Below are positions 47,087 through 55,579 of a stretch of DNA of 64,000 nt, piece after piece. The stretch is taken from positions 1 to 64,000 of the forward strand of contig CAVQWE010000007.1 of assembly GCA_963717385.1 (NCBI GenBank), in the 5' to 3' direction. How positions within the stretch are numbered: position 1 is the first letter of the stretch; the number at the start of each line of letters is the position of its first letter. The notes under the pieces are model-generated. The model was not told where the DNA came from and did not search any database. It saw only the letters and a program-made list of their open reading frames with translations. Source of the DNA: Sva-07 sp963717385. Its GTDB lineage: Bacteria; Actinomycetota; Acidimicrobiia; Acidimicrobiales; Ilumatobacteraceae. A program made the position numbers and the translations under genes.

Positions 47087-48438
47087 TCAGGGCATGGCGG
47101 CGTCGGCGACCGAGAGCGCTGCGTCGAGGATCGCGAGGCCCTCGCTGGCCAGATCGTCGGGGGTGTTGCACGGCGGCACCACGTGGATGCGGTTGCCCGC
47201 CGACAGCGGCCACATTCCGTGCTGCTTGCACTCGGCCACGACGGCGCCGACCGTCGCGGGGGAGCGGGCTCGCGGGTGGCGGGGTCGGTGACGAGTTCGA
47301 CTGCCCAGAACACCCCGAGCCCACGCACCTCGCCGACGCTCGGGTGGCGTGACGCCATGTCGCGCAACGCCGGGCCGATGATGTCGTCGCCGAGGTGCCG
47401 AGCGTGGGCCAACACGCCCTCCTCTTCGAAGATGCCGATGCTCGCAACGGCCGACGAGCACGCCAGCGGGTGGCCCGAATACGTCAGCCCGCCGGGGAAC
47501 ACCCGCTCGTCGAAGTGGTGGGCGATCGGGCCGGAGATCACGACACCGCCGAGGGGGATGTAACCCGAGTTGACACCCTTGGCGAAGGCGATCAGGTCGG
47601 GCTGGGCGTCCCAGTTCTGCCAGGCGAACCATTGCCCGGTGCGGCCGAAACCGGCCATCACCTCGTCGGCGATCCACACGATGCCGAACTCGTCGCAGAT
47701 CGCCCGCAGCCCGTCGAGGTAGCCGGGCGGCGGCACGAGGATGCCGTTCGTGCCGATGACCGATTCGAGCACGATGGCTGCGACCTTGTCGGCGCCTTCC
47801 ATCACGATGGTGTCGCGCAGGTGGGCGAGCGCCCGCTCGGTTTCCTGTTCGGGAGAGTCCGAGTGGAACGCCGACCGATACGGATACGGCCCCCAGAACT
47901 TCACCAGGCCCGGCACCGACGGCTCGTTCTCGAGCCGTCGCGGTTCTCCCGTGAGGCCGACCGTGAGTGCCGTGCCTCCGTGGTAGCTGCGGTATGCCGA
48001 CAGCACCTTCATCCGGCCGGTGTAGCCCTTTGCGAGACGAACCGCGTTCTCGACGCCTTCGGCGCCGGCGTTGGTGAAGAACACCTTCTCGAAGTGGCCT
48101 CCCGCGCCATCCCGGTTGGCCTTCTCGACGATCAGTCGAGCAGCCTCGCTGCGCTGATCGTTGGCAAACGGCGGCGCCACCATGCACAGCGTGTCGACCT
48201 GATCCTTGATCGCCTGGATCATCTTCGGGTGCTGATGCCCGAGGTTCATGTTGACGAGCATCGACGTGAAATCGATCCACTCGCGGCCGGTCTCATCCCA
48301 GAACTTCGAGCCGCGTGCACCGGCGATCACCGTGGGGTTCAACGCCCCCTGCGCGGACCACGAATGGAAGACCCGGGCGCGGTCGTTGGCGTAGGCGTCG
48401 CCCATCAGAGCTGAAGGTGGGGAGTCGAGCTGAGTCAC
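47087..48438 (-). pseudogene. Class III (omega) aminotransferase with a one-base frameshift
   Basis: From GTG 48438 the frame runs through DETGREWIDFTSMLVNMNL, FFTNAGAEGVENAVRLAKG and YRSYHGGTALTVGLTGEPR. The PLP-region acids are in FGIVWIADEVMAGFGRTGQ, and the PLP lysine is in LIAFAKGVNSGYIPLGGVV. At the G run 47258-47262 a base is missing. The last part lies in another frame, ECKQHGMWPLSAGNRIHVV then ASEGLAILDAALSVADAAM, ending at 47087. The 1352-nt span is two over a multiple of three. Restored, it has about 450 aa. A role as beta-alanine:pyruvate transaminase feeding MmsA fits the neighbourhood. Confidence 0.8.
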
Positions 48439-48483
48439 GATGCGATCGTATTGCACGCGCCGAAATCGGTCTACGGTTGCGGC

Positions 48484-49176
48484 ATGGGAGACATCGTCGA
48501 ATTTCCGAGCAATGGCAACAACGCGTCCGGGTACCTGGCGCTTCCCGAGGGCGGCGAGGGTCCCGGCGTGATCGTGATCCAGGAGTGGTGGGGGCTCGAT
48601 TCGGGCATCAAGGAGATGGCCGACCGCCTCGCCGCGGCCGGCTTCGTTGCGCTCGCACCCGACCTGTACCACGGTGAACTCGCTGGGCACACCGAGATGG
48701 ACAAGGCGGGCGAGCTGATGAGCGCGTTGCCCGCCGACCGCGCTGGCCGCGACATGAGCGGCGCCGTCGACTTCCTCGCCGACCATGACGCCACCGCCGA
48801 CAACGGCATCGGCGTGGTCGGGTTCTGCATGGGTGGCATGCTCACGTTCATCCTCGCTGCACTGCGCCCCGACAAGGTGAAGGCCGCCGTGCCGTTCTAC
48901 GGGTTCCCGTCAGGCGACGACCAGCCCGACTACTCGAAGATCGAGGCATCGATCCAAGGGCACATGGCCGAGCACGACGACTTCTTCCCGCCGTCGGCAG
49001 CGATGCATCTTCAGGAGGAACTGACCGCACTCGGCAAGGATGCCGACATCACCGTGCACCTCGGCACCGGCCATGCGTTCATGGCGCCACACAACGCGCT
49101 CGGCACGCAGGACCAGGCGAAGTACGACGAGATCTGGCCGAAGGTCACCGCGTTCCTCCACGACAAGCTCGGCTGA
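48484..49176 (+). CDS. Dienelactone hydrolase family protein
   Basis: This 230-aa alpha/beta hydrolase has the DLH triad. The nucleophile Cys is in GIGVVGFCMGGMLTF, a distal Asp is in GHMAEHDDFFPPS, and the His is in VHLGTGHAFMAPHN. GVIVIQEWWGLDSGIKEMA carries the conserved active-site Glu/Trp segment of true dienelactone hydrolases. It probably hydrolyses a lactone or activated ester in ring-cleavage catabolism; the exact substrate is unknown. It diverges from the aminotransferase with 45 bases between starts. Confidence 0.88.
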   Translation: MGDIVEFPSNGNNASGYLALPEGGEGPGVIVIQEWWGLDSGIKEMADRLAAAGFVALAPDLYHGELAGHTEMDKAGELMSALPADRAGRDMSGAVDFLADHDATADNGIGVVGFCMGGMLTFILAALRPDKVKAAVPFYGFPSGDDQPDYSKIEASIQGHMAEHDDFFPPSAAMHLQEELTALGKDADITVHLGTGHAFMAPHNALGTQDQAKYDEIWPKVTAFLHDKLG

Positions 49177-49192
49177 GGCGAGACCAGCGTCG

Positions 49193-49867
49193 ATGTCTCG
49201 ATTCGATGCCATCCTGTTCGACGCGGGCGGGGTGCTGGTGCTTCCCGACCCCACCGTGATCGCGCCGTTGCTTGCCTACTACGGCGGTGACGCCACGGTC
49301 GAGACCCATCGCCGGGCCCACTACGCCGGGATGAAGGCGAAGTCCGATGTCGGAGCGGCGGAGACCTCGTGGGACTCGTACAACGAGGCCTACGTGGCCG
49401 CAGTCGGAGTTCGACCGGATGATCGTCGTGAGGCGGCGCTTGTCTTCGACGGTGCCCGGCACGCGCCGCTGTGGCGGTGGGCGATCCCCGAGACCCGACG
49501 CGCGCTCGACGCGTTGGCGGCAGCTGGTGTTCCGATGGGTGTCGTGTCGAACGCCAGCGGCCAGATCGAAGGAGTCCTCGTGCGCGAGATCTGTCAGGTG
49601 GGCCCCGGCCGGCACGTGGAGATGCGCTGCATCGTCGACAGCCAGGTCGTCGGCGTGGCCAAGCCCGACCCGGCGATCTTCGACCACGCACTGCTGCACT
49701 TCGCGGAATTCGATCGATCGCGCATTGCCTATGTCGGCGACTCGGTCACGATGGACATCGCTGCCTCATCGGCGGCCGGCCTGCACCCGATCCTGCTCGA
49801 CCCCCACGGCGACCACGTCGGCGCCGACTTCGAACGCATCGCTGACGTGATCGAGCTGGTCGGCTGA
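49193..49867 (+). CDS. HAD-family hydrolase
   Basis: This 224-aa protein has motif I FDAILFDAGGVLVLPD; the catalytic Asp nucleophile is kept, but the usual second Asp is Gly. Motif II is VPMGVVSNASGQ. The motif III lysine is in VVGVAKPDPAIFD, and motif IV acids are in RIAYVGDSVTMDI. A helical cap lies between motifs I and II. This is a HAD-IA-type phosphatase or dehalogenase-like enzyme of unknown substrate. The loss of the general acid/base Asp hints at non-phosphatase chemistry or altered activity. It begins 16 bases after the DLH stop. Confidence 0.85.
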   Translation: MSRFDAILFDAGGVLVLPDPTVIAPLLAYYGGDATVETHRRAHYAGMKAKSDVGAAETSWDSYNEAYVAAVGVRPDDRREAALVFDGARHAPLWRWAIPETRRALDALAAAGVPMGVVSNASGQIEGVLVREICQVGPGRHVEMRCIVDSQVVGVAKPDPAIFDHALLHFAEFDRSRIAYVGDSVTMDIAASSAAGLHPILLDPHGDHVGADFERIADVIELVG

Positions 49868-49873
49868 CTCGTC

Positions 49874-50830
49874 TCAGTCCCTGAGCGTGAGCGGGACGAT
49901 GGTCTCGAGGTCCGTCGGACAACTCGGTTCGCTGTCCGGTGTGCAGCCCATGGGGCTCATTGCGACCAGTTCGATCGGACCGGCAGGAGCGTCGACCGGG
50001 ACCGTCGTCCGGAAGTCGGCCCAGTCGCCCCAGGCGCCGGCGAACACGATGACGACGTCGCTGACCCGCTGGCCATCGCGTCTGACCTCCAGCGGAAAGT
50101 CGGCTTCGAACACGTCGCCTTCGCCGGTGACGGTGATCGGGCTGGTCACGACGGCTCCCGGAGATGGCGTGTCGATGATGATCCCCTTGGTCAACGCCCA
50201 GTCGACGTCTCGGCGTTGCTGGGGTTCGCTCAGCACGATGCCTTCACCGCCGAAGAACTCGACAGGGGCGCCGTCCAACCAGAACCGCACCTCGTCGACG
50301 TTGTCGAACTGGGTGGCGGTGAAGATCACCTGTGCCAACCGGGCTGTCATCGACAGCGTGCCGCCGCCGCGTTCGTAGTCACGGCTCAGATCCACCGTGG
50401 CGAGCCCGTCGGCCAGGTTGATGTCGCGCAGCGTCGTGCCGTCGGGGATCTGGGTGTGCAGTCCGGCCGCCAGCTCGCTGTCGGTCGGCCCCTCGAGGAG
50501 TTCGGCCAACGCGTTGCGCAAGACCGCAGGGCCTTCCACCTGACGGTGGGCGATGGCGAGCCGTTCGTCGCGCAGGAGGTAGATGCGCACATCGACGAGG
50601 GTGGGTGCAGGGCTGGTCGCGGTCGGTGGTGGCGGCGTCGACAACGGCGTAGTCGGAGGGCTCGTGGTCACAGCTGGTCCGGTGGTTGCCGGCGAGTCGC
50701 TCGTGGTCGTCGTCGAACTCGGCGTGGTCGTTGCTGGCGGGACCGTGCTGGTCGCACTGTCGTCGCCGTTCCCGCACGCTGACGCGATGGCCAACAACCC
50801 GAGCACGAGGCCCAGTCGTAGGGTACGCAT
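49874..50830 (-). CDS. GerMN/Gmad2-domain lipoprotein
   Basis: This 318-aa protein has signal and lipobox MRTLRLGLVLGLLAIASAC, then a long Thr/Pro/Ser linker to about residue 75. The GerMN domain follows: VDVRIYLLRDERLAIAHRQ, LAELLEGPTDSELAAGLHT and LADGLATVDLSRDYERGGG. A C-terminal Gmad2 immunoglobulin-like domain reads IIIDTPSPGAVVTSPITVT and ends GPIELVAMSPMGCTP. The pairing is common in actinobacterial and firmicute exported proteins linked to envelope or spore functions. It is predicted to be lipid-anchored outside the membrane. It converges on the HAD gene. Confidence 0.88.
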   Translation of the reverse strand: MRTLRLGLVLGLLAIASACGNGDDSATSTVPPATTTPSSTTTTSDSPATTGPAVTTSPPTTPLSTPPPPTATSPAPTLVDVRIYLLRDERLAIAHRQVEGPAVLRNALAELLEGPTDSELAAGLHTQIPDGTTLRDINLADGLATVDLSRDYERGGGTLSMTARLAQVIFTATQFDNVDEVRFWLDGAPVEFFGGEGIVLSEPQQRRDVDWALTKGIIIDTPSPGAVVTSPITVTGEGDVFEADFPLEVRRDGQRVSDVVIVFAGAWGDWADFRTTVPVDAPAGPIELVAMSPMGCTPDSEPSCPTDLETIVPLTLRD

Positions 50831-50955
50831 GGCATCTCCTTTCCTCGGCGTGCACCCTCACGGTCGCGCCGGGCGCGCGCGAGCGCCAGAGCCGAACGTC
50901 AGGAACGCAGATGTGATGCCGCGCAGTACCTGCCGGTGTCCCTCCGAGCCCTACA

Positions 50956-52584
50956 TCAGGTGCTGGCGGAGATCAGCTGGCGGGCGATCACCTTGAGGCA
51001 CAGGGTTTCGTCGGCGCCTTCGAAGATCGAGAGCACGCGGGCGTCGACGAACAGGCGACTCACCGAAAACTCCTCGGCGTAGCCCATCCCGCCGTGGATC
51101 TGCATCGCTTCGCGGCTCACCCATTCGGCGGCCTTGCACACGTAGGCCTTGACCATCGAGGCTTCCATCGCTCCTTCGCCCTTGCCCATCAGGGTGGCGA
51201 CGGCGTACGAGAACTGGCGTCCGGCCTGCGTGAGCACGGCCATGCGACCGAGCTTGGCCCGGGTGAGCTGGTAGTCGATGATCGCCTCGCCGAACACCTT
51301 GCGGTTCTCGGCGTAGTCGAGTGCGGCTTCGTAGGCGGCCTGCATGACGCCGACGGCTCGGGCGGCCGTCTGGAGACGGCCGTTCTCGAAGCCGGCCATC
51401 TGGTAGTAGAAGCCCTTGCCGAGGCCTTCTTCCATGCCGACCTGGTTGGCGGCGGGCACCCACCAGTTCTCGAGGGCGACCTCGTAGGAGTGCATGCCGC
51501 GGTAGCCGATCGTGTCGATCGGGCGACCCTCCATCTTGCCGATGCGCTGTACGCCGTCGACGTCGATCGGATCCTGGGTGAGCTCGAAGCCGTGGCTGTC
51601 GCCACGCTCTTTCGGCACGATGAACAACGACAGGCCGCGGTGGGTCTTCGTGCGGTCGGGATCGGTGCGGGCGAGCAGCGTGAGCGCATCGGCACGGGCG
51701 CCGAACGTGCACCACGTCTTGACACCGTTGATCACCCAGCCGGGCTCGCCGTCGGGGCCGGGCGCCGGTGTGGCGGTGACCTTGATGCCGGCCACATCGC
51801 TGCCGTAGTCGGGTTCGGTGACCGCAACGGCGGGCATCACTTCGGCGGTGGCCAGCTTCGGCAACCACTCCTGCTTCTGCTCCTCGGTGCCGCCCTTCAC
51901 GAGGGCGCGGGTGAGGATTTCGGGGCGGGTGATCAGCGAACCGCCGATCCCCAGACTGGCCCGTGACAGCTCCTCGGTGGCGGCGACCATGGCGATGTAC
52001 TCGGCGTCGCCGCCCTCGGAGTAGCCGCCGTACTCGACGGGCACGCTGAGGCCGAAGGCGCCGATTTCGGCGAGGCCGGTGACGATCTCTTCGGGCACGT
52101 CGCCATTGGTGCGGTGGACGTGCTCGGCGTGGGGGGCGATGACGTTGTTGGCAAACGCTCGGAAGGTGTCGGCCACCATCTCCATGTCGTCGTCGAGGTG
52201 GCGTGGGCCGGCGGTGTCGGCGAGCGATGCCAGGAACTCCGGCGCCCTGAACTGCACCATGAACGCATGGACGTTCGCGAGAGCGTCTCGCTCGACACCC
52301 CATTCGGCTTCGCGTCCGAGCAGCTTGCCCGAGAGGTCGTGCAGCATGTCGGCGGCGAACGCGCAGGTGATCTTCGCTTCGACTTCGCCCTTCGAGCCGT
52401 AGTCGAGCAGCGACCTCGCGGTGGCGACACCGGAGGCGGCGTGGGCGATGTCGTACGCCAGCACCTGGTGCACGTCGGGGCCGCCCGAAGCGGCGAGCTG
52501 ACGTACGGCCTTGCCGACGATGCGGTCGGCCAGATCGATGGCGTCAGCGGCGGCGGGAAGGTCGGGGGCGGCGATCGCAGTCAT
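50956..52584 (-). CDS. Acyl-CoA dehydrogenase with N-terminal helical extension
   Basis: This 542-aa flavoenzyme is longer than the usual 380-400. The ACAD core (about 150-542) shows VMPAVAVTEPDYGSDVAGI and GVKTWCTFGARADALTLLA (FAD/substrate loops). It continues with FYYQMAGFENGRLQTAARA and the C-terminal AMQIHGGMGYAEEFSVSRL and SIFEGADETLCLKVIARQL. The extra N-terminus (AIDLADRIVGKAVRQLAAS, ITCAFAADMLHDLSGKLLG) looks like a duplicated four-helix ACAD-type domain. It oxidises an acyl-CoA at the alpha-beta position; the substrate is unknown. A palindrome lies 11 bases upstream of ATG 52584. Confidence 0.9.
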   Translation of the reverse strand: MTAIAAPDLPAAADAIDLADRIVGKAVRQLAASGGPDVHQVLAYDIAHAASGVATARSLLDYGSKGEVEAKITCAFAADMLHDLSGKLLGREAEWGVERDALANVHAFMVQFRAPEFLASLADTAGPRHLDDDMEMVADTFRAFANNVIAPHAEHVHRTNGDVPEEIVTGLAEIGAFGLSVPVEYGGYSEGGDAEYIAMVAATEELSRASLGIGGSLITRPEILTRALVKGGTEEQKQEWLPKLATAEVMPAVAVTEPDYGSDVAGIKVTATPAPGPDGEPGWVINGVKTWCTFGARADALTLLARTDPDRTKTHRGLSLFIVPKERGDSHGFELTQDPIDVDGVQRIGKMEGRPIDTIGYRGMHSYEVALENWWVPAANQVGMEEGLGKGFYYQMAGFENGRLQTAARAVGVMQAAYEAALDYAENRKVFGEAIIDYQLTRAKLGRMAVLTQAGRQFSYAVATLMGKGEGAMEASMVKAYVCKAAEWVSREAMQIHGGMGYAEEFSVSRLFVDARVLSIFEGADETLCLKVIARQLISAST

Positions 52585-52594
52585 GTCCCGAACG

Positions 52595-52608
52595 TTACTG
52601 GCCGGTAA
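52595..52608. promoter_or_regulatory. Palindromic operator candidate upstream of the acyl-CoA dehydrogenase
   Basis: TTACTGGCCGGTAA is an inverted repeat with one mismatched pair, 11 bases before the ATG. Its size and AT-ends/GC-centre resemble TetR-type operators of lipid catabolic genes. The regulator is not in the window. Confidence 0.45.
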
Positions 52609-52639
52609 TCGGAGCAGCCATTCCAGCTTGGTTCCAACG

Positions 52640-52676
52640 CAACTGTCACAGTAGGCCCGGCACCGTGTGACGGTTT
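52640..52676 (+). repeat. 37-nt palindromic element, copy B
   Basis: It begins CAACTGTCACAG and ends GTGTGACGGTTT, in inverted orientation relative to 39259-39295, with three mismatches in 37. It lies between divergent genes (starts 52584 and 52698), like copy A. Confidence 0.75.
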
Positions 52677-52697
52677 GGTGGGGGCCATGATGGTCCG

Positions 52698-53267
52698 ATG
52701 GCGGCGATCTGTGTGTTCTGTGGTTCCAGCTCCGGATCGGAGCCGGTGTTTGCCGAGGCGGCGCGAGCGCTGGGTGCAGCGATCGCTGCTGGTGGCCACC
52801 GACTGGTCTACGGCGGGGGTCACGTCGGGTTGATGGGTGTCGTCGCTGATGCAGTGCTTGCCGACGGCGGCACCGTGACCGGGGTGATGACCGAGCAACT
52901 CGTCGCCGCAGAGGTGGCACACCTCGGATTGACCGAGTTGGAGATCACCTCGAGCATGCACGCCCGCAAGGCCCGCATGGCCGAGTTGTCAGATGGTGTG
53001 ATCGTGCTGCCAGGCGGTTTCGGCACACTCGACGAAGCGTTCGAGATGATCACGTGGAACCAACTCGGACTCGTGGCCGTTCCCGTCGTGTTCCTCGACG
53101 TCGCCGACTACTTCTCGCCGCTGTTCGAGTTCATCGATGCAACCGTGGCGGCCGGGTTCGTGAGTGCTGCGAATGCGGCGTTGGCCCGCCGAGCGTTCGG
53201 CATTGCTGACGCGGTGGACCTCGCCGTCTCGACGCCCGACGCGTTCACGCCGAAGTGGCTGGGGTGA
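52698..53267 (+). CDS. LOG-family protein (cytokinin riboside 5'-monophosphate phosphoribohydrolase)
   Basis: This 189-aa Rossmann protein is wrongly called lysine decarboxylase in old annotation. The signature PGGxGTxxE is present as GVIVLPGGFGTLDEAFEMI. The catalytic Arg/Lys segment is SSMHARKARMAELSD, and the N-terminus AAICVFCGSSSGSEPVFAE is diagnostic. LOG enzymes release the free base from nucleoside 5'-monophosphates such as cytokinin ribotides. The bacterial role is nucleotide salvage or cytokinin formation. It probably acts as a cytosolic dimer. It diverges from the acyl-CoA dehydrogenase. Confidence 0.92.
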   Translation: MAAICVFCGSSSGSEPVFAEAARALGAAIAAGGHRLVYGGGHVGLMGVVADAVLADGGTVTGVMTEQLVAAEVAHLGLTELEITSSMHARKARMAELSDGVIVLPGGFGTLDEAFEMITWNQLGLVAVPVVFLDVADYFSPLFEFIDATVAAGFVSAANAALARRAFGIADAVDLAVSTPDAFTPKWLG

Positions 53268-53294
53268 CGCCCCCCGTCGTTCTGGAGCCAACGG

Positions 53295-53693
53295 TCAGGG
53301 GCAGGGACTGCCGGGCGCTGCAACGATGACCCCATCGGCGCTGACCTCGAAACGCACCGACAACTCACGGATCATCTGGGCGTCGAGGAGGTCCTGCTGG
53401 CTCGTCGGAAGTGCCCCGTTGAGCATCTCGTATGCGTCGATGGCGGTTTGCAGCGTCTGGTGATCGACCGTGCACGCTGCATCGCCCGCATCACCAGGGG
53501 CGCCGGCGGCCACTTCGACCGCATCACCGATGCTGCCGACCCCGTCGCCGGGAAGGGGAGCGGCTCCGACTGCGACCTCGCTCCCGTCGATGCCCGCCGA
53601 TGCCATCTCGGTGTTGGAGTCGCCCGACGAGCCGCACGCTGCCAACGCAACAGCCGTGGTCAGGACAACAGCGACGAGTCGACGAGGCAGCAT
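53295..53693 (-). CDS. Small exported lipoprotein, hypothetical
   Basis: This 132-aa protein has signal MLPRRLVAVVLTTAVAL with lipobox LAAC. A Gly/Ala/Asp-rich spacer leads to a compact C-terminal domain: CTVDHQTLQTAIDAYEMLN then GALPTSQQDLLDAQMIREL, followed by VSADGVIVAAPGSPCP. The AIDAYxxxNGxLPxxxxDL pattern resembles the globular part of type II secretion/pilin-like proteins (periodic helix after the N-terminal anchor). There is no prepilin peptidase site. Two Cys may form a disulfide. It converges on the LOG gene with a 27-base gap. Confidence 0.6.
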   Translation of the reverse strand: MLPRRLVAVVLTTAVALAACGSSGDSNTEMASAGIDGSEVAVGAAPLPGDGVGSIGDAVEVAAGAPGDAGDAACTVDHQTLQTAIDAYEMLNGALPTSQQDLLDAQMIRELSVRFEVSADGVIVAAPGSPCP

Positions 53694-53790
53694 GTGTCGT
53701 CATCGGCACGATCGGGGCCGAGCTGAAGCAATCCGGGCTGGAGCATCCTGGTGATCCGACCGTCGACGATCGGAGCGATATCGTCGCGTC

Positions 53791-55569
53791 GTGCGCCGTG
53801 TCCTCGCTCCCGTGGCGCTCGTGGCCCTCGTGGCGGTCACTGCATGTTCGGCCTCGCCGGGGGTTCAGACCGTCGGGGTGGATCCGATCGACACCGACAC
53901 GCCGGCGCGCACCGATGTCACCGATGTCACCGACGGCGACGATCCCGAGGCGCCGACACCCGCCGCAGGGTCGCTCGACTGGAGCTCGTGCGGTGGCGCT
54001 GCCGGATCGCTGATCGACCTCGAGTGCGCAACGCTCAGCGTTCCGCTCGACCATGCGTTCCCCGATGGTGAGACGATCGACATCGCTGTGGCCCGAACCG
54101 CGTCGGCCGACGACGACGAACGAATCGGCTCGCTGGTCTTCAATCCGGGCGGGCCAGGAGGGTCGGGAATCGAGTTCCTGACGTCGGCTGCAGCACTGGT
54201 GCCACCAGCGATCGCCGAACGGTTCGACCTGGTGTCGTTCGACCCCCGGGGTGTCGGAGCCAGTGCGGCGATCGACTGCGAAACCGACTTCGACGACGAT
54301 GTGACGCTGCTGGCCGCCGGTGATGATGCGGGTTGGGAGGAACTGGTGGCCGAAGCCGAAGACCGCAGCGACACCTGCACCGCCGATTCGCTGGCGTTGG
54401 AACCGTACGTCGGCACCAACAACGCCGCACGCGACCTCGACGCGTTGCGCGCCGCACTCGGCGACGACCAACTCAGCTACGTCGGGTTCTCCTATGGCAC
54501 CCGTCTCGGCGCCACCTATGCCGAGCTGTTCCCCGATCGGGTGCGGGCTCTCGTGCTCGACGGTGCGGTGAAACCCACCGACGACCTGGCGCTGCTCGGC
54601 CTCGAGCAGGGGCCAGGATTCGACGCTGCGCTCGAGGCCTTCGCGACGGCCTGCGATGGCGATGCCGACTGTCCGCTCGTCGACATCGGGCCCACCCTCG
54701 ACGTCATCGCCGGCCTGGAGGCAGAGGTCGTCGAGGTCGGTGGTTTCCTGACCGACGACGGTGACCGAGTACTCACCCCTGGTGAGCTGCAACTCGGCGT
54801 GATCGCCGCGCTGTACAGCACGCAGTTGTGGCCGGTGCTCGCCGACGCACTGTTCCTCGCCGAGGCCCAGCAGGATGGTTCGCTGCTGCAGGTGCTCGCC
54901 GACACCTACCTCGGTCGACAGCCCGATGGCACCTACGACAACAGCCAGTTCGCCGGTTTCGCGATCAACTGTGCCGACGACCCGGCCCGACCGCCGGTCG
55001 ACGTGGTGCGAACGCAGGCCGAACGAGCCGCATCGGCGTCGGAGTACTTCAGCGACTTCCTGCGAGCCAGCACCGGCTGTCTCGGCACCGTCGACCCGAT
55101 CGACCCGATCGCCATCGGGCCGGCCGACGGCGCAGATCCGATCCTGGTGATTGGCACCACCGGCGATCCGGCGACGCCGTACGAGTGGGCGGTCGAGATG
55201 GCCGAGTCGCTGTCGTCAGGGGTGCTGTACACCGTGGAGGCCGAGGGCCACACGGCGTTTCTGTCGGTGCCCTGCGTCGACGACGTGGTCACCGAGTACC
55301 TGGTCGACCTGGTGCTTCCCGACCAAGGTGCGTCGTGTTCGGCGCCTCAGACCGGTGACGTCTTCGCCCCGGCGGGCGATGGCGAGTTCGACCAGATCAT
55401 CGCGTTGTTCGATTGCTTCCGCGACAACGGGGTCGACCTGCCCGAGATCACGGTGGGCGACCTGCTCGCCGACCCCAACGGTGACTCGATCATCGACCTC
55501 TTCGACCCCAGCGACCCCGCCTTCGGTCAGGCAGCGCTTGCCTGCCAGGACCTCATCCCGGGCTTCTGA
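53791..55569 (+). CDS. Secreted alpha/beta-hydrolase, TAP-like (tripeptidyl aminopeptidase type)
   Basis: This 592-aa lipoprotein (RVLAPVALVALVAVTAC) resembles the Streptomyces SlpD/E/TAP group. IGSLVFNPGGPGGSGIEFL gives the oxyanion Gly-rich segment, LSYVGFSYGTRLGATYAEL the nucleophile Ser, VIGTTGDPATPYEWA the Asp and VEAEGHTAFLSVPC the His. The TAP-like C-terminal domain (CVDDVVTEYLVDLVLPDQG) is present. An acidic tail of about 80 residues (FDQIIALFDCFRDNGVDLP) is extra. It probably acts as a surface peptidase or esterase. The GTG start at 53791 gives a normal signal peptide. Confidence 0.85.
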   Translation: MRRVLAPVALVALVAVTACSASPGVQTVGVDPIDTDTPARTDVTDVTDGDDPEAPTPAAGSLDWSSCGGAAGSLIDLECATLSVPLDHAFPDGETIDIAVARTASADDDERIGSLVFNPGGPGGSGIEFLTSAAALVPPAIAERFDLVSFDPRGVGASAAIDCETDFDDDVTLLAAGDDAGWEELVAEAEDRSDTCTADSLALEPYVGTNNAARDLDALRAALGDDQLSYVGFSYGTRLGATYAELFPDRVRALVLDGAVKPTDDLALLGLEQGPGFDAALEAFATACDGDADCPLVDIGPTLDVIAGLEAEVVEVGGFLTDDGDRVLTPGELQLGVIAALYSTQLWPVLADALFLAEAQQDGSLLQVLADTYLGRQPDGTYDNSQFAGFAINCADDPARPPVDVVRTQAERAASASEYFSDFLRASTGCLGTVDPIDPIAIGPADGADPILVIGTTGDPATPYEWAVEMAESLSSGVLYTVEAEGHTAFLSVPCVDDVVTEYLVDLVLPDQGASCSAPQTGDVFAPAGDGEFDQIIALFDCFRDNGVDLPEITVGDLLADPNGDSIIDLFDPSDPAFGQAALACQDLIPGF

Positions 55570-55579
55570 ACGGGCGGTC

